Below, in pieces: positions 13,984 to 14,194 of a stretch of DNA of 14,194 nucleotides. The notes under the pieces are model-generated. The model was given only the letters and a program-made list of their open reading frames with translations, did no database searches and had not been told where the DNA came from. Position numbers and translations under genes: made by a program. Location: contig JALUHL010000054.1 of NCBI GenBank assembly GCA_027053695.1, forward strand, positions 1 to 14,194. The letters run 5' to 3'. The DNA comes from Ghiorsea sp. Lineage in GTDB: Bacteria; Pseudomonadota; Zetaproteobacteria; Mariprofundales; Mariprofundaceae. Each line of letters begins with the position of its first letter. The first letter of the stretch is position 1.

Positions 13984-14194
13984 TTAAACTTTACGCTCAA
14001 CCAAAATTTTCCATTGGTTATCTGATATTTGTTCTTTGCTTAACACGCCTTGACCTTGCTCCTCTAATGATAACGGTACATTCTCAATCGGCTCACCATC
14101 ATCAAGAATAACGAAGAGTTGAGCGCCAACAGGTAAACCAGCCAACTTAATTTTCGTTTTCACAAAATTCATAGGGCAAGCCACACCTGATAAG
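13984..14194 (-). CDS. TusA-family sulfur carrier protein, 5' end outside window
   Basis: The frame is open to the right edge, so the N-terminus is missing. The visible 70 codons begin LSGVACPMNFVKTKIKLAG, with the conserved TusA CP motif, and continue FVILDDGEPIENVP, as in the other TusA of this window. A GTG at 14184 directly before ACP is not a credible start, because TusA proteins normally have 8-12 residues before the cysteine. It is 6 bases upstream of the radical SAM-permease fusion and is probably the preceding cistron of the same operon. The two TusA copies share most positions of the CP helix and of the EGEP/DGEP strand, which suggests a duplication. Confidence 0.88.
   Translation of the reverse strand, partial: LSGVACPMNFVKTKIKLAGLPVGAQLFVILDDGEPIENVPLSLEEQGQGVLSKEQISDNQWKILVERKV

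Noticed and set aside
1..14194. tRNA, rRNA, CRISPR array, transposase or prophage genes
   Set aside because: Nothing in the window resembles them; the only tandem repeats are in-frame coding repeats in the cytochrome gene.

Overview
This window carries about 14 kb of gene-dense DNA in which every recognisable gene lies on the minus strand, so it is read from right to left. The moderate base composition, the outer-membrane-type cytochrome c lipoprotein, the PssA/Psd phospholipid pair and the gene order xseB-ispA-dxs point to a Gram-negative proteobacterium. Assimilatory APS reductase and TusA/DsrE-type sulfur carriers would suit an autotrophic or sulfur-handling lineage such as a gamma- or zetaproteobacterium, but the sequence does not settle the taxon.

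Right part (14194-7575): a compact sulfate-assimilation operon. It runs from a truncated TusA-like gene, through a very unusual 873-residue protein that joins a radical SAM enzyme to a DASS/SLC13 anion permease, then cysH (APS reductase with 4Fe-4S cysteines), a DsrE2-like gene, a second tusA, cysD and cysN. The permease would import an anion (sulfate is plausible), CysDN make APS, CysH reduces APS to sulfite, and the two TusA proteins with DsrE2 suggest that sulfur is handed over on protein thiols. The radical SAM half has no obvious role in this pathway.

Middle (7574-6369): a lone DUF2461 gene flanked by intergenic DNA that holds imperfect palindromes and short dispersed-type repeats, including a 109-nt nested inverted repeat and an ATTCCCGC/GCGGGAAT hairpin.

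Left part (6368-2547): xseB, ispA and dxs overlap by one base each, and dxs overlaps by four bases (ATGA) a gene for a cytochrome c lipoprotein with a roughly 100-residue Ala/Lys/Glu/Asp repeat spacer. This would supply exonuclease VII small subunit, farnesyl diphosphate and DXP for isoprenoids. The cytochrome is an unexpected passenger.

Left end (2463-1): psd and pssA (phosphatidylethanolamine synthesis) overlap by 11 bases and are followed by leuA, which runs off the left edge. Between pssA and leuA lies a complete, apparently undescribed leucine attenuator: a promoter whose -35 box overlaps the pssA stop codon, a 25-codon leader ORF with five Leu codons, an antiterminator stem and a mutually exclusive intrinsic terminator just before leuA.

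The main items for a second look are the radical SAM-permease fusion, the TusA/DsrE2-equipped assimilatory operon, the leu attenuator, the repeat-spacer cytochrome and the palindromic element upstream of xseB.
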